From Zhengitettix transpicula (taxonomy: Eukaryota > Arthropoda > Insecta > Orthoptera > Tetrigidae), in assembly GCA_037074705.1 (NCBI GenBank), contig CM073591.1, positions 33,646,587 through 33,710,586 on the forward strand: DNA of 64,000 bases, read 5' to 3'. Of the stretch, positions 10,828 to 58,446 are shown piece by piece. Position 1 is the stretch's first letter; each line of letters begins with the position of its first letter. The position numbers and the translations under genes are program-made. The notes below the pieces were generated by a model, which made no database searches, was not told the origin of the DNA, and saw only the letters and a list, made by a program, of their open reading frames with translations.

Positions 10828-11480
10828 GGTTGCCAGGCGACCCGATTAATGGGAATTGTCACTGGTTAGGTGTCCCAAACAAAACTTTTAGAACATCCAA
10901 AAGTCCCAGTTTTTATTTTTATTTTTATTTTAGGGCAACAGGCTACATGAGGGTGATCCACATGGGGCATCCCCCCTTTAATAGCATAGGAAGGGAGATG
11001 TGGAAGGGTAGAGGAAGGTAGCCAAGGGTTAACTAGGGCCCCCGGGCTATAATTTAAGGATCCTACCCGGAATTCGCCTAAAGAAATGCAGGGAAAACCT
11101 GCGTCGGATAGGTCGGGCATTGTGTACTTGTCCCACGCCCTTCCGATAGCGGGAGAGGAGTTTGCTGTGGGGACGCAGCATTCCCTTCTCCGTGCCTCGA
11201 CCAGTTTAGGAGGCAGCTGGCCGACTATTCCTATGGGAATAGCGGACAACTCTTACCGTATGCCCAAGGTCTGTGACCCCGGAACATACACCTCTCAAAA
11301 CAGGCCGAGGTGCCTCGGCTTGTGGGAACCTTAGTTAAAGAATGGAGAGGAAAAGGCATCCCCATAGGTAGCCCCTTCGTATCTCTCCTAAAAGGTTCGA
11401 CCTGCGAGAGAATATCCCTCCCAGGTTACCTGCGAGAGAATTCTCCCGCAGGTCCGATGAAGTCTTCATTTTTTTCTATC
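10828..11480. mobile_element. GC-rich dispersed element, unclassified
   Basis: About 650 bases much richer in GC and CpG than the surroundings. It starts GGGTTGCCAGGCGACCCG, has a TTTTTAT run at about 10911-10930, and ends with several short CCTGCGAGAGAAT-type repeats before a T run at 11468. A shorter related stretch (GCCCAAGGCCTTCGACCC) lies near 30705-30765. Open frames on both strands are a by-product of high GC. It is probably a composite or SINE-like insertion; no protein domain is visible. Confidence 0.55.
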
Positions 11481-11934
11481 ATGCATTCTTTCTAAGCATA
11501 GTACAGGGAGAAAAAAAAGTCAAGTATAGAAATCTGTGTATATTAATTTAAAAGTTTGGTGTAACAATTTAAATCGATTTTAAATAAATACAAAGATAAT
11601 GGAATCAATACAAGGGGAAAATTCATGAATTTAATAGAAAAATTTAGTAGCAAAGTTTTATGAAACACTAACAGATTCTTTCAAACAATGGACAACACAA
11701 TTAAAAATTGTGATTTCCTGGATGAAGTTGGAAAACTAAACAGAATGGTCATAAATAACAGATGATTATTTAAAAACGAAAAATATTGTAATAAGTTTTT
11801 ATATTTATTATAAACTTACAATCTACAGCTGGTTAGAGATTAAGCAAGTTTGCTGTAAGTATAGGTGAAATATCCATTGGCATTTCTCCCTTTACATTAT
11901 TTCACTTTTCTTTTTGGAAATCTTTCGGCTATGC

Positions 11935-12447
11935 TCATTCGAGTCTTCGGGTAATACATCCAGTATTAAATAACTCCTCTACGAGTTTATTTTCGTGGTC
12001 AGTAATTTGTTTCTTGTAGTTGTTGCCTAATCGTTCCATTTCTTCTTTCACAAAAGGAATCCTGAGGTCCTTGTGTAGGGTTTCACTACTGACGTACCAT
12101 GAAGCGTCCGTGATCTTAGTACTTTGAACGTCCGTGATGATTGGTTTGCACAACCCCACAGTTGCGGCCCGTATGTCCATATTGGTTTCAGGATTGTTCT
12201 GTACAATATCATCTTATTTTTGACGGGTAGTTTTGATCTATGACCGAGGAGCATTTGTCGGAACTTTGAAGTCGAGTTGTTTTCGTTTAGTTACTATATG
12301 TGCGTTCCAGGTTAGTCTTTGGAGACCCAGGTACCTTGTTGCCGTTGCTGTAAGGATGCACACGTTGTTCATTCTCACCAAGGCATGAGGATTGTCGCCG
12401 GGTGAACGCGATGTGAACTGATTTTGCTTGATTAACTTTAATGACAC
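11935..12447 (-). pseudogene. Jockey-type LINE reverse-transcriptase C-terminal remnant
   Basis: Three overlapping minus-strand frames join by frameshifts into the end of a non-LTR retrotransposon polymerase. In order they show R-Y-L-G-L then L-T-W-N-A-H-I; L-Y-R-T-I-L-K-P-I-W-T-Y-G then L-W-G; and D-A-S-W-Y-V, then L-R-I-P-F-V-K-E-E. This order (YLGL...LTW, LKPIWTYG, WYV, IPxVKEE) is typical of the thumb and tail of jockey-clade reverse transcriptases. At least two frameshifts and the lack of palm motifs show a dead 5'-truncated copy. It would have encoded the enzyme for target-primed reverse transcription. Confidence 0.8.
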
Positions 12448-12499
12448 ATGCTTGTTACATCAATTTGTTGCATTAAAATGTATTAAAACCATAATTACA

Positions 12500-15400
12500 G
12501 TCTCCAAATTGTAATTAGATGGATATTCAATGGACAGACGAAAAGAAATATGTTTTCTGTAGATGTAGCATTCAACAGTGGGTTGAAAACTATGATTTCA
12601 AATTTTGCTAAATGCATGATTATATTACTTAAAACTGAAGTAGTCTTGCGGAAGACCAAATATAATGAAACATATATAATGTTTAAAATTGGTTTTCATC
12701 CCGTCTATTATATTATATTTTCGTTTATTTTTAATTGTTCTTGTTACAATTAATATTAAAATTTGTTGATTTCTTATGTAATAACGTAATGTAAATTAAA
12801 AATTAAGTAGAACCGGTATGACTTACAAGCAACCCTGACAATTATTTATCCGCACAAAATGTTGATTGGTCAACTTTGAACGATATTACCACTTCACGAA
12901 CATCAGCGTAGAGTACAGACATTCACAGCAATATATTATACTAAAAATCGAAAATACACGACAAGCAACTTTCTTTAAGATTGGATATTTTTATTCAGTA
13001 TCGAATTTCATAATATATAAGAGAAAAATAAAATTTAAATGGGTGCCGCACTTGACGAAGAGCCACATTTTTCCACCCTCATATACATAGTTTTTTTTTT
13101 ACCACGTTCGTCAAGAAAACGTCGTTGACATACATTTCCAAACAACGAAACGTGGAACATGAACAAACCCTCTATACTCGTAGTTTTTACACTCGAGAGC
13201 ATAAACCTTAATCTTGTTTCGCGGTAAATGTTATATAATTCAGACAATTTTCTATTGTTGTAACAACTTTGATCACATCATCCCATGCAGTTACAATATT
13301 TATGTAGTTGAAGAAAATTTCTAAGAAATATTACTGATGGTTAATAAAATTAACAGTATCTTAATAATAGTCTAGGCTAATCAAATGTTAATCAACTTTT
13401 TCTAACCAAACAGCGAAAATTAATTCCGCGTTGTTCTACATAGCACCCAATAATTATGGTAGGATCAAGATATTATTTTTTCAGTTCGTTATATTGTTCA
13501 TGTTATTTTTGAAATCCACGGAATATATTTTTTAGGAAGCATATGTTTACTATTAATACAATGTTATAGAAAAAATTTTAGTGTGTCGGCCTTGCTAGCA
13601 TTTTGTTAGGGTAACAAACTACTTCCATTAGGCCTCGTTTAAATATATAAGTCGTGCACGTGATTGTCTAAATCCAATTTTAACATATTAAAAGACGGGT
13701 CTTTCGTAGGTATAGTATAATTCTTACATGACGGTAACTCGTTTCATATACTTACACTGCTTAATAAATTCAACGTATGTCAAGGTTTTAAATAGTTCGA
13801 GTTAAATAGAATAGTTTTCAACAAACTTAAGACCGTTTAAATACTTACATATCTCCGTCCGCCATCATCCTTTGTTACTCATATAATTTTATAGTTTTAA
13901 TGAATAAATATTTTTATGATCCTCTCGGTAACCTTTTTTCTCTGATTCTCTCCTTTAACGAACAATCGTTTTCATTTAACATCGAGGATCTGCTTCTCAG
14001 TTCAATAACAACACAGCGCTTAATTTTGTCCACGTTAAAGTTTTGCATCGCAATGACGTGAAAAACATGGGTAAAGACTATGTTCTCAGACGTTAACTTA
14101 TTATTTTTTCTCTTTGAGACGGTAAAAAAATATAAATTTGTCTTGCGACCTCCACCTGCTCTGATAAATGCAGTTGAAATTATCCTCTTGATCCAAATGA
14201 AATAAAATTTTTTGGAACTATTTGTACCTGTGGCGAGTCCCTTAATTACATTTTTTATAGATTTTAAAAAAAATCAATTGTACTTTAACATTTTCTAAAT
14301 GTTTTACTCTACATACACAAATCTTTACCAGATGATTAAGACTATTTAAGAATTTATATTCCTCGCTGAAATGCTCAAGTTAACTCTGATCAAAAAGTTA
14401 AAACTGATTTCGCGGTTTCTTTATGTAACAATCGATGAGGTACCATTCTCGCCCTATTTCCCGGTTCATATAGTGGAGCGTTGATGACTAAAAAATGCCA
14501 AGATCTACATTTATCATTTAAAGTTTTCTCCCTTCTTATTTTATGTTTAATTTTATCACCGCCGACGAGTCACGAGCATTAACGTAATCGAGGCCATTTC
14601 AATTTTTTTTTTCTCTAGGGTGTTCTTTCTTCCGTTTTATTGCCCATATATCTCTTTTCCCCTATGTATACATTTACAAGATTTGCGTGTTGTCTGATGT
14701 CTCCAATTTTTTTCCTAGCCGGAGTAAAAGTTAAATTCAGCTAATCGGTTTTTACATCGTATATTTTGTTGATAAGTTTCCATTTCTCCGTATTATGAGC
14801 CTGAAAGTTGTTTGCTTCGTTTTATGGACAATTTTGACCTGCATATTTTCCCTGTATTTCACGTAAACTTTTTTTTTAGAAATCTGCCTTTGTATCCGGC
14901 AGTTCTCCATTTCGCTCCCGCCATTAACGAAATGTAGTATTCAATCATTTACGAAACATTCGTAATTTTTATGTACGAATTTCACTTAACATTCTGCAAC
15001 GTCTTATTTTAATCTTTGTTTCCTTCTGGATTTTACGTTATCAATTAACTTTTTTTGCTAACATTCATTATTAGTTGTAGTTACAATCGTTTGATTTTTC
15101 AAATGCTTTTTGTACCATCCAACATTATGTCGCTATTTGTCTTTATATAGTTCTTTCCATCACGAATACCAGTGGTAATATATATTATGATACTAATTTG
15201 CCGTTTGTCCTACATCGACTTCATCAGAACTTTTTCCGTCAACGAATGTACTTAAAACATTTAAATTCGTCAGTTTATAGAACAATTTAATTATTAATAT
15301 TATAGTATTCTTCATTTTCTACCCTCAACGTCTTTCGTTCAGCCCTAGGTGAAACAAACAACCACTTTTAAAAAATTAGTTTCATACAGAATATTTCATT

Positions 15401-16900
15401 TCGTTGTCCATTCTCTGTCACGAGTTTATTCGTTTCATTCTCAGAAATTTTGTTACATAGGGTGTCCGAAATTTCGCTGCTGCTACTTTACTTTTTATTT
15501 AATGTTCAAAAGGATACTTTCCTACTTGTATGATTGCATTTCTTCTATTTCATCCATCATTATATTGAAAATTCCTCGTTTCATACTTTTGCCCATCCAA
15601 TTAACTTTCAACATTGTCCTGAAACATATTCCAAATTATTCCAATCGTTTTTTGGCTTTCTTCCACGTACTTTTCGTAGGAAGTTATGAGAATATAAAAA
15701 TTGTACACGGGCATGGATTTTGTGACCAAAACAAGTTGGCGTTTGTGAATTTTCCTGATTTTATTTTTTGTCGGATCTTGAGCACTTCACAAAGAGTGAC
15801 ATTAAGTACTTTGAACGTAATGATAGTAATTTCAAAATTATGACGATTGGAGCCACAGCGAGTTTCTTCAGACAAACTCACGAGCCGCACGCTCACGTGT
15901 AACTCTGCACGAGTTTTAATAGGATCGTAGGAATTGTTGAGGCTTCTCCGCTGATCTGATTACTGGTGACCGATATAGGTTCTGTAAGTCAAGACTATAA
16001 GCAGAGCAGAGGAGACTATAATAATTGTAAACAATATTATTCAAACTTATACTTACGTCTACTACTTATACGTATGAATCAAAAAGATAAGACAATTCCC
16101 AACAGCCCACTAGATATATGTACAATAGGGTGGACTTTAATTAAACAAAAAAAAAGCCTCATTGGAACAAGTAGCTATAAAGCTCGCAGGTTTTTTGTTA
16201 ATATTTGTCGTTTCCGCGCACTTGCGTAGAGAAGTTTTTAACAAATAAAACAGAATGTGATGTTTTATTTGGTAATTTTTCTGTCTTCTATAGTGATTTG
16301 TTACTTCTTCAACATTAACCTAATATTATCCTTAAAATTTGTGAGAAGTAGTGGTTGGAATAGTAAAAGACGCACTGCACCACAGACGAACGTCTAGGAT
16401 ACGTAAAACAACAATGTGTCAGTATTACATAACATATATGCAGCTTATACATTTTTTGTTCTGCTATATATTTTTTTTTACATATATGGACACTAGACTG
16501 TCTTGCTCCGAATTTTCAATTTCCACTAGCTGATTTACCGCCAGCTACTTATTTATACTGGATTCATTGACGTGATTTTTTGTGGTGTTTCAGATTTTAG
16601 AGTCAAGGCTACTAGAAGAAACCCTCCAAATCCTCGTATGAAGCCTTACGGTTGATAGGACTACCTGCTAGTCTTTGGCTCAAGACAATATAAAAGTATA
16701 ATACCACTTACAGACGTTACACAGCTACTGATCTTTTTCTGGTTTTAATGTTTAGGTCATATATTTCCAATTCAAAATATATAAACATCACAGAATAGTA
16801 TAAACTTCAAGAGGGAATTTTCATATAAATGGACTATACTTATACACCACCGAGATTTTTTCTGGGAATTTCGTTCTCCTACATTAGTCAGAATTGATTC
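12500..16900. other. Non-genic block with retained CpG
   Basis: From about 12.84 kb to 16.9 kb CpG is common, unlike on either side. The plus strand is pyrimidine-rich from about 13.9 to 15.8 kb, which opens a 164-codon frame at 15349-15843 with no recognisable protein character. The promoter and 5' exons of the minus-strand gene may lie here, but none was identified. Confidence 0.4.
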
Positions 16901-19900
16901 AAGGTTTCCTCAATTTCAATGCGTTCTTCACATATGGTTCACAAAGTATACACAAATTCCTCAAGACCAATAAGATGCATTTATGTACTGTTTTATACCT
17001 TAATGTGAAACATGTTTCTTCAAAATTTCTGTTTACTTGTCTCTATTTACTTACTTTCAAATACAAACAGAACACCTGTCCTCCATGATCTACAATTTTT
17101 CCAGTCTTTAATATCTGGAAGTATATTTAAAAGGCCACTTTCTTTGATTATTGTGTTACACTTACTCTTAGGTTTATCAATATTTAAGAGGGTTGTTATT
17201 AGCATTAATGAAATCAATTATATCAAATTAATCTAACATTTTAATCATATAAGCCTGAAAAGAGCATAAATTAAAATTTATAACCAAATAATCAACAAAA
17301 TTAAGTAATAAAAGAAATACCACACAGGAGATTCAAAAATGCAAGAGCCACAAGAACGACTCCTCTCAAACCAAGTGACATATTTTGTCTGTTACTTGGC
17401 TATTGTACTTTCAGCACAGATGTTTTATATTTTACAATTTCATACAGGGTAGTAGCTAGTCTTTTTAAATGAGGTAAAAATTTCAGAAATATCCATGATC
17501 ACTTGCTCCTTTCCTGTTTGCAAAACATTGTAATGAAATTATGTTGTTTTTATATAATGATCAACAAACCTAAGATTCTGCAGACAAATTGCATTTGAGG
17601 AAATTATTTTCTAATATTTATTTGTTTTATCAGTTAACTGAAGTATTCCAAAGTAGGTGATATCACCTGAAACCCAAAGTGGAAGTTGTAAACATACAGC
17701 ATGTCAAATTTAGTCCCATTTATTCTTAAAGCCATGACACAGAAAATATGATGATGCTATAATTCTGCAGAGACTACAATGTGGAAACCATATTATGAAA
17801 TGGTTATTACAAATGCAGAGTCGTAAATGAATCAAATGTAACATAATAGAACAGAGTCAAGAGAAGAAAAGAAGTGGTCCTTATACTTCTAAAATAAGAT
17901 TCAATATAGCACGTAAAAGAAAGGTAGAAATGAAAGGAAACAAATTTATATTTATTGAAAGAAACATTACAAATCCAAAGTTTACAATAAAATTGAGTCT
18001 ACTAAAAATAATTATATATATAAAGTACAGTTCATATGCAAATTTATTTACAATTTGTAAAAGCAATGCTGCTACTGTTAGAATTTGTAGCTGCATAGAG
18101 AGCATGCATGAAAGTGAATAATTAAACAAGGAGCATGTCAAAGGCAAAAGTGGTATTTGAGCCCTTGGAAATTGAATGAAGAATTATTTTCTTTTTGTTG
18201 GCTGCTCTACATCTAAGATAATTCCAATAAATTGTTCAAGACAATCTGATACATTGGACATTGAAACTGAGTCCCTGATGCACGTGTTTTATTGGCTAGC
18301 AGTCAAACCGATATGATCTAAAATGAAAGGACTGATAGCTCCTGCTCTTATTTAAGAAATGTTAGAACAGCAAGTGATAGAATTCCAGAAGTCAATAGAA
18401 AAATCAAGAGTTTATATAAAAGTCAATGGAATTGAGGTCAAATTTGCCTTTAAAATTTTAAATGTGTACTTCTGTTATTCAAGAACAGATTAAAAACTTG
18501 AACGATAAATGTGCAAAATTTTAGTTAGCAAACATATGAAATGACCTATTCTAGACAGACTAGAAGCTACTGTATGGTGATTGCAGACATAAAATGGAAG
18601 TTGGTATGATATACTGAAAAAATATGAGAGAACCAAGAAATAAAGAGTTCTGAACTGAGATAATAATTGACAAAGAGCATAATTACTTCACTAAGGAAAA
18701 TCTGGGTAAAAGCAGACCAACAAACTGTAATATATAAATATGGTAAAAGTGTAATCAATTGAGACTTAGAAATAGGTTTAATTTCTCAAAACTCATTTTC
18801 AGGACAGCAGTATGAGTTCTTTTTAGATAGAAAGCTGGAGAGTTAAGGTTGGAACTGAAACAGAACTAAAGTGTTGTCACAATCACCATCACACTGAATT
18901 TATTATTCAGCCAAGACTTGTTATTTATCAGATAAAAATTAAGAAATTATCCTCAATATAACAAAATGAAGAAGACAAAGTTTTTTCAAAATAATTTCAC
19001 AAAATAGATCCTTCTTTCATGATCAAGTAAGTAAACTAAATGTATATTTTACATACCCTACTTTATTCAACGTTTGTCAATTCACAACAATCCTACCCGT
19101 TCTGTTTGTTGTCTGAAATATTCCTTAATTCCATCTGCTTGATATCTTATTGAACTGGAACATTTATACCTTTTTATAAGTTGAGATAATATTTAAAATA
19201 AACTATATTCCTCATATAAAATCTTTTGCAAACTTTAATTGGAGTTCAATTTTTTAAAAATATTTCTTAGCCTTGATACATTGGTCATGATGCTGCTTTA
19301 TACTTAATTTGTATAAAATGTATTAATATTGTAAAGAAACAAATGCAAATTAGCAGAAACCTCTTATAATTGCATACTTATAAATAACATTTTTTTAAAA
19401 AATATATCTTAAGCAAAAATGGTGACAGGTCATATTGTTTTGAAAAGACACTGCAAATGCAAAGAACTAAATACTGAACACAAAAATACATCTCTTTTTT
19501 CTATTGTACAATAATGTAGATATACAATTTGTTGTCATAATAAGATGTTATTTGGCCACATAGCTTACAAGTAATTACTGTAAGAAACTCTGAAAAATAA
19601 TAACTCAAAGACAAAATTATAGTATGGGTGAAATAGTAAATGTAAACATAATATTGCACTTAAAACTATTAAAAGTGTAATTAATATATTTTTAAATATA
19701 TTAATATTTTATAAACAATTTCAGGACTAGCATAATCGTAAAGGATGATTCATGATCCCAATTACATTTTATTTATGAACATGATCATTCACTGTAGTTA
19801 GTTATTTGCAGTCTTGTCACTAAAAAGATAAGAGGATGTGCAATAGACAGTTTAGATGTATATGATGGATACCTTTTACTATACCAAAACTACAAAACAA

Positions 19901-20160
19901 ACATTTTGAAAGGTATGTAAGTAAATTGTGAAATAGGAAACATCTATGCTAAAAGTATGCAAATTAGATAAATAAATATCTAAATAACAGACAAAAATAT
20001 GTAATAAAATAGATACCACACTAAATTTCTGCAATACTTGTTGATCTCATCAAGTGAGGGAGGGCATCTGTGTACTTACCTTCAATTTATTTTAAGGTCA
20101 CCACACTACATTTTTAGGGTGAGTGCAAAGCAGTTCAATAAATAAATATATACAGCGCCT
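16900..20160. other. CpG-poor block without recognised gene
   Basis: AT-rich and almost free of CpG, like the gene bodies elsewhere in the window. No exon with convincing coding character was found on either strand. It might be an intron of the minus-strand gene or an unseen non-coding transcript. Confidence 0.35.
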
Positions 20161-20276
20161 TCGTAGATATAAAATACTCTGCAGACCTCTTCCAATAACT
20201 TATATCTCATTCCTATCCATTATTCACACATTTCCAAACCCACTCTTGGCCACAAAAAAAATATAGCCCACCCGGC

Positions 20277-20640
20277 CAGCACGCCTTCTTGACGAAGGGG
20301 ACTCAGGCCATTAAAAAATGAATTTCCACCGATGCCAGACTGGACCAACTACAGATTTCAGGTAAATTGGCATCGCAGTCTCTCTTTCTTACCCAAATTT
20401 GTTATTTAATTTTATCTCGTCAAATTTTCCTTAAGGGTTATATATCATTGAAATATTGGTATGGAATGGAAAGAGAGATAGTTTGTGGCTTACCTGAAAA
20501 TGAAGTATGGTGTAGCCATAGTGAACTGAAGGTCTTTTTTAATTTTGCGTCAAAGTCACATTCGATCTGTGTACAGAACAGAATATGTGGGTTCAAATCC
20601 CGTCCTTCTTCCTTAGCCCAGCAATGAAAATAGGCTATTC
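20277..20640. mobile_element. Fragments of inverted-repeat elements with a B-box-like site
   Basis: 20330-20440 resembles the right arm and flank of the 6.1-kb element (TTTCAGGTAAATTGGCATCG, then GTTATTTAATTT). 20455-20540 is a left half of the 20.7-kb element (GTGGCTTACCTGAAAATGAAG). 20590-20600 is GGTTCAAATCC, a match to the pol III B box, suggesting a tRNA-derived SINE head. The pieces are nested or joined. Confidence 0.5.
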
Positions 20641-20702
20641 TTTGTGTGTGATTCTATGCCCGAGCAAATGCATTCAAATAATGCATATATATATATAGGT
20701 AT

Positions 20703-20914
20703 GCAATATTGGTATGGAAAGGAAAGAGAGATAGGTTGTGGCTTACCTGCAAGTGAAGTGTGGTGTTGCCATAAGGAACTGAAGGTTGTTCTTCAAATTT
20801 TTGGAGGCTCTCAGCCTCCTTCCTCAGGAAGGAGTGTTACACCATTCCATGCACCGCACTTCACTTTCAGGTAAGCCACAACTTATCTCTCTGTTCTTTC
20901 CATACCAATATTGC
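20703..20914. mobile_element. MITE with 58-base terminal inverted repeats
   Basis: The left arm begins GCAATATTGGTATGGAAAGG and runs through GTTGTGGCTTACCTG to GTGAAGTG. The right arm is its reverse complement with only a few mismatches and ends CCATACCAATATTGC. The centre has a second small palindrome (GGAGGCTCTCAGCCTCC). It is 212 bases, non-coding, and embedded in TA repeats on both sides, which suggests TA target preference. Half copies lie at 4716, 6371, 20455 and 54035. The arms contain CAGGTAAG, a ready-made splice donor sequence. Confidence 0.8.
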
Positions 20915-20916
20915 AA

Positions 20917-20923
20917 TTATATA

Positions 20924-20989
<66 letters not shown>
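20917..20989. repeat. (TA)n microsatellite
   Basis: About 35 TA units with one TG interruption, abutting the right end of the MITE. Confidence 0.95.
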
Positions 20990-20992
<3 letters not shown>

Positions 20993-21032
20993 GTTTGAAT
21001 TATATCAATTCAATTCTGTGAAATATATACAA

Positions 21033-21064
21033 CTGAAGAGGCCCCTGAATATAGGGAGAAAATG
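21033..21064 (+). repeat. CTGAAGA-hairpin-GAAA module, copy 2
   Basis: CTGAAGA is followed by CCCT, a loop and AGGG, then AGAAAATG. The stem sequence differs from other copies but still pairs. Confidence 0.45.
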
Positions 21065-21754
21065 TTTTTATTATTATAATAAATGTAAATTTTAATTAAT
21101 AAATTGTGACTGACGACCATGATCCATTAATTATATCTATATTAATAAAAAAGTCAGAAGAATTTTTAATTTTATTTATTATTATTAAGATGTGAATTTA
21201 TTTGCAACAAACACCACACGCAAAACATTTTATTGGACCAATTAAATAAAAATTACTCATATAGATTATAAATAACACATGTAAATTATAAGCAGGTTTA
21301 GAGCTACATATTTAGAAACATATGTACACTAAAATAAGGTCTGAACTCCTAAATAAAAATAACAATATATTTGGAACCTACATATATATATTAAGCATGA
21401 ATTAAGTAATAAAATTTCATTTCAGGGAGACTAATGGAAGATGATGGTAACAGATTTGAAATTATTTAACTTAAGTATGTTAATTAATAGAACATATTAT
21501 CTTTAAAATCATTTGAGTTATTTAAATAAATGTGGTTATTAGAACAATTTTTAACTTCATTAAACTTTTATTTTATTGTCACGAAAATTGGGTTTCCTGG
21601 GATTGGTTAAGGTATATTAGTTATTTACATCTGTGTTGCTTTACACTCATAGTTACAAATTTCTATTTTTTTTACTTGCTAAATCTTATGCAAATTGATA
21701 AGGTGCAAAAATACTGAAGTCTTTTCAATGAGAAAAATTTGAAATGAATACAGG

Positions 21755-22689
21755 GACGATGCGATCGTTTTATGAGTAGTAACAGTTTCTAAAATTTAAT
21801 ACATAACTTTAATCGGCTACCAAATACTTAAGAGTATTTTCCGATCGCTTAATTTGTGGAGACGATACGCGAAATTTATGGCTGAAAGCTGGCTTTCCAG
21901 GCAGACATGCACACAAAATTTTTCGCCGCAGACAATCGCGCGCACTCTGCAGCTCGCTTGTTTCTGCGAACTGAACCATGGGACTAAACACCAGGCCGCC
22001 ATTTTGCCAGACTGTGTCGGAGGATTAATTAGAAAGAATCAATTTTTATGCGTGTCAGATAGTGCCGCACACACAGAATTTTTTAAAGGAACAAATGGAT
22101 ACTACATTACGTGAGTCTGCACATTCGACATGGTTTTTTTGTGTGGTAAATTTGTAAACGGCCGCGCAACGACAGGGGGGTCGATAACGCTCTCGTTAAC
22201 TTACCTGGCATCTTTCAAAACCCTTCCTTCCCCCCTCGGGAAACTCTGGTGACCGTTCTGTATTTTAATCTCGTTAATATACACGTGCACGTAAGAGCGA
22301 TCGGCTTTTCAAATCGCGTTAATGTAACAGGATTGTCTTTCCGGAGTGACGTGGCTCCCTGCGGAAGGTATATAGAGTGGCGTTTGTTTTCGCGAGCGAG
22401 GGGAAAGGAAGAGTTTTAGCAGACGGTAGGCTGTTAGTACTGCGTCGTCTGTACCACACCCAACCCGCCCGTCCCGTCAGAAAACATCGAGTGTGTACGG
22501 TGCGCGAATGTGTTGTGCGTGAAGGGACGAGAGGAGAGAGGAAAAAAAGACGGCAAAAGTGATCACTGTTGTTAATGTTTTTAGGAGTGCTGCGTGTGTA
22601 AAGAGGCTTTAGTGAGGGGATTTCGAAAACGGCCCGGAAAACGGCTCGACACAGATAATATTGGCTGAGCCAACCCTCCGAAGTAAAAC
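21755..22689 (+). promoter_or_regulatory. Gq alpha promoter region and 5' UTR
   Basis: CpG content rises sharply over about 21.75-22.85 kb. TATATAGA at 22369-22376 is a good TATA box, which would place transcription start near 22395-22405 and leave about 290 bases of 5' UTR. TGACGTGG at 22347-22354 is a CRE-like site. Further upstream GCCGCCATTTTG (21995-22006) matches the YY1/Pho core-promoter motif, which may mark a second start, possibly on the minus strand. The 5' UTR is GC-rich. Start sites are inferred, not shown. Confidence 0.6.

Positions 22690-58446
<35,757 letters not shown>

Noticed and set aside
10866..11249. 127-codon minus-strand open frame
   Set aside because: It falls wholly within the GC-rich dispersed element, overlaps an equally long plus-strand frame and shows no domain.
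15349..15843. 164-codon plus-strand open frame
   Set aside because: The frame is long because the strand is pyrimidine-rich (few TAA/TGA/TAG); the product is a low-information string of Phe, Ile, Leu, Ser and Cys with no family resemblance.
20590..20600. Functional tRNA gene
   Set aside because: Only a B-box match is present; no acceptor stem, anticodon arm or A box could be folded around it.
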